Origin: Phycisphaerales bacterium
GTDB taxonomy: Bacteria > Planctomycetota > Phycisphaerae > Tepidisphaerales > Tepidisphaeraceae
Length of the DNA stretch: 7,321 bases
Direction of reading: 5' to 3'
Assembly (NCBI GenBank): GCA_028288905.1
Contig: JAQGHJ010000679.1
Coordinates: 1 to 7,321, forward strand
Of this stretch, positions 6,056 to 7,321 are shown in pieces. The position numbers and the translations under genes were made by a program. Each line of letters starts with the position of its first letter. Position 1 is the first letter of the stretch. Below the pieces are notes generated by a model that worked only from the letters and a program-made list of their open reading frames with translations, ran no database searches and was not told where the DNA came from.

Positions 6056-6708
6056 TGTGCGTCGCTCCGGATCACCGCCACCCCCGCCGCCCGCATCGCC
6101 TCGACGGCCGCGGCCACGTCGCCCGGCCTCAGGTTCACGCCGCGGCAGGCGTCCTCGATCAGGTGGACGTGGAACCCGAGTCCGATCGCGTCCAACGCCG
6201 TGAACTTCACGCAGTAGTCCGTCGCCAGCCCCAGGACGTAGACGTCCGTCACCCCGCGGCCTTTGAGGTACTCGCCCAGCCCGGTGGCCTTGCGCTGGCC
6301 GTTGTCGAAGAACCCGCTATAGCTGTCGACGGCCGGGTCGGTGCCCTTCTGAAACACCCGCTCGACCCGCGACCGGTCCAGCCCCGGCAGGAAGTCCGCC
6401 CCCGGCGTGCCTTGAACGCAGTGGACGGGCCACAGCACCTGAGGCAGCCCGCCCAGGTCGATCACGTCGCCGGGCGACCGGCCCGGGTGGTTGGCGGCGA
6501 ACGACTTGTGGTCGGCCGGGTGCCAATCCTGCGTGGAAACAACGAGGTCGAACCGCAATCGCTCAGTCGGCGACGCCCCCCGCGCGCGCACCGCACCGCC
6601 CGCCAGCAGCCGGTTGGTCACAGCGACGACGGCGTCGCCGCCCGGCACCGCCAGCGCCCCGCCGGGGACGAAGTCGTTCTGCAGGTCAACGAGGATCAGG
6701 GCGTTCAT
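6052..6708 (-). CDS. pncA: Nicotinamidase
   Basis: The product has 218 residues of the isochorismatase fold. It deamidates nicotinamide to nicotinate and ammonia, the first step of the salvage route back to NAD+. The catalytic triad is D8 (in LVDLQNDF), K121 (in VFQKGTDP) and C166 (in LATDYCVKFTA). The metal site is D61, H63 and H67 in TQDWHPADH (59-67), plus H96 in WPVHCVQGTPGADF (93-106). All key residues are present and the length is normal for the longer PncA type. A strong ribosome binding site GGGAGG (6723-6718) lies 9 bases before ATG 6708, and this ATG overlaps the stop of the upstream PARG gene (ATGA). In this cluster it would take up nicotinamide released by KptA or by any ADP-ribosyltransferase, relieving product inhibition and recycling the base. 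Confidence 0.93.
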   Translation of the reverse strand: MNALILVDLQNDFVPGGALAVPGGDAVVAVTNRLLAGGAVRARGASPTERLRFDLVVSTQDWHPADHKSFAANHPGRSPGDVIDLGGLPQVLWPVHCVQGTPGADFLPGLDRSRVERVFQKGTDPAVDSYSGFFDNGQRKATGLGEYLKGRGVTDVYVLGLATDYCVKFTALDAIGLGFHVHLIEDACRGVNLRPGDVAAAVEAMRAAGVAVIRSDAQ

Positions 6709-7321
6709 GGGTTACCGCCTCCCGGACACCGCTCGGCGCTCACTCGCTCGCCACCCTCAAACGCCGCCCGGAACGCGCCGAGCGTCCCCTGATCGGGCGA
6801 CGGGTCGAACACCGCGAACGTGACCCGGTCGAACGCCGCCGCCACCGGGCCGGCCAGCGCGTCGGCGAACAGCCGGGCGATCAGGGCGAGGTCATTGCCG
6901 AACACCCCGCACCCCCACGCGCCCAGCACGAGCGCCCGGTGCCCGCGGGCGGCGGCCAGGGCGAGCACGTGCCCGACCCGCCGAGTCATCGTTCGTTCAA
7001 CGAGGTCTGCATCCACCCGGCCGCCGCCCTGCCGCATGGCCGACACGTTGGCAGCCGGCATGGTGACGAACGACACGTCGTACGGGACGTCGAGCCACGC
7101 CCCGTCGTCTGCCCGTAACACCGGCACGGCCGGGCTGCAAATCGCGTGGGCCGTGTAGACGGCCCGGGGGCCGGCCCGGTTCGCGTCGTAGTACCCTTGC
7201 TTCGTGACGAGCGTCGCGTACAGGGCGGATGGACGGGCCAGGCTCTCCTCCTGCGCCCGACTGCCGCCGAGAAAACCGCCGCCAGGATTCTTGGCCGACG
7301 CGAAGTTAAGGGCCAACACGT
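6705..7321 (-). CDS. Microbial-type poly(ADP-ribose) glycohydrolase, TIGR02452 family (5' end outside window)
   Basis: About 204 C-terminal residues are visible; the frame stays open to the right edge. The first visible full codon is a GTG reading as an internal valine in VLALNFASAKNPGGGFLGG, so the true start lies beyond the window. The PARG signature is clear: a glycine-rich loop PGGGFLGG (visible residues 12-19) followed by AQEESLAR (22-29), where the adjacent glutamates are the catalytic pair in known PARGs. Other family features are VTMPAANV (85-92) and GAWGCGVFGND (133-143). Such enzymes cleave ribose-ribose bonds of ADP-ribose chains or release ADP-ribose from targets. It is the most upstream gene of the cluster that can be seen and its stop overlaps the nicotinamidase start. 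The missing N-terminus probably amounts to some 60-80 residues by family length, which is an estimate from memory. The operon promoter lies outside the window. Confidence 0.88.
   Translation of the reverse strand, partial: VLALNFASAKNPGGGFLGGSRAQEESLARPSALYATLVTKQGYYDANRAGPRAVYTAHAICSPAVPVLRADDGAWLDVPYDVSFVTMPAANVSAMRQGGGRVDADLVERTMTRRVGHVLALAAARGHRALVLGAWGCGVFGNDLALIARLFADALAGPVAAAFDRVTFAVFDPSPDQGTLGAFRAAFEGGERVSAERCPGGGNP
6718..6723 (-). promoter_or_regulatory. Strong ribosome binding site for nicotinamidase
   Basis: GGGAGG on the minus strand, 9 bases before ATG 6708, lies inside the end of the upstream PARG gene. It is the clearest Shine-Dalgarno in the cluster, suggesting the nicotinamidase is well translated as well as coupled through the ATGA overlap. 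Confidence 0.5.

Noticed and set aside
4779..6203. Plus-strand open frame of 474 codons across the kptA and macrodomain region
   Set aside because: It is antisense to two clearly recognised enzymes, and its product is low-complexity Arg/Pro-rich.
1..7321. CRISPR arrays, tRNA/rRNA genes, insertion sequences
   Set aside because: No regularly spaced repeats, no cloverleaf or rRNA-like segments, and no transposase or terminal inverted repeats were seen on either strand.

Overview
The window is very GC-rich and reads like a planctomycete genome, most likely of the Gemmata type (Gemmataceae). This is inferred from base composition, from the large secreted PEP-CTERM/autotransporter-repeat protein, and from a DUF4261-like gene. 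Taxonomy cannot be proven from the sequence alone.

Left part (1-1056, minus strand). The first 101 bases hold the start of a secreted protein, visible only as a signal peptide. Next comes a DUF4261-like gene broken by an in-frame TGA at 534-532. Its N-terminal part (532-1056) is open, and its conserved C-terminal part (184-531) continues in the same frame after the stop.

Middle (1057-3200, plus strand). An intergenic region of about 250 bases carries a plausible sigma70-type promoter. It is followed by a 600-residue exported protein starting at GTG 1311, with a signal peptide, autotransporter-type beta-strand repeats and a C-terminal PEP-CTERM sorting tail. A strong hairpin at 3140-3180 ends this unit.

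Right part (3263-7321, minus strand, transcribed from right to left). Six tightly packed genes all act on NAD+ or ADP-ribose. In transcription order they are: a microbial-type poly(ADP-ribose) glycohydrolase (5' end outside the window), a nicotinamidase, a Poa1/TARG1-like macrodomain protein, an RNA 2'-phosphotransferase (KptA/Tpt1), an ADP-ribosylglycohydrolase (ARH/DraG-like) and a Nudix ADP-ribose pyrophosphatase. The first three junctions are stop/start overlaps (ATGA, ATGA, GTGA). Together they suggest a catabolic and salvage module. KptA splits NAD+ while removing a 2'-phosphate from RNA, releasing nicotinamide and an ADP-ribose cyclic phosphate. The macrodomain, PARG and ARH proteins would free ADP-ribose from phosphate, protein or nucleic acid. 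The Nudix enzyme would cut ADP-ribose to AMP and ribose-5-phosphate, and the nicotinamidase would feed nicotinate back to NAD+ synthesis. No ADP-ribosyltransferase, RNA ligase or cyclic phosphodiesterase is visible here.

The most concrete new observation is in the ADP-ribosylglycohydrolase gene. A perfect 10-base tandem duplication (4021-4040) shifts the reading frame. Removing one copy restores a hydrophobic C-terminus ending in HGFRRLLPPY at a stop at 3878. The current frame instead runs through about 72 aberrant residues to 3810.
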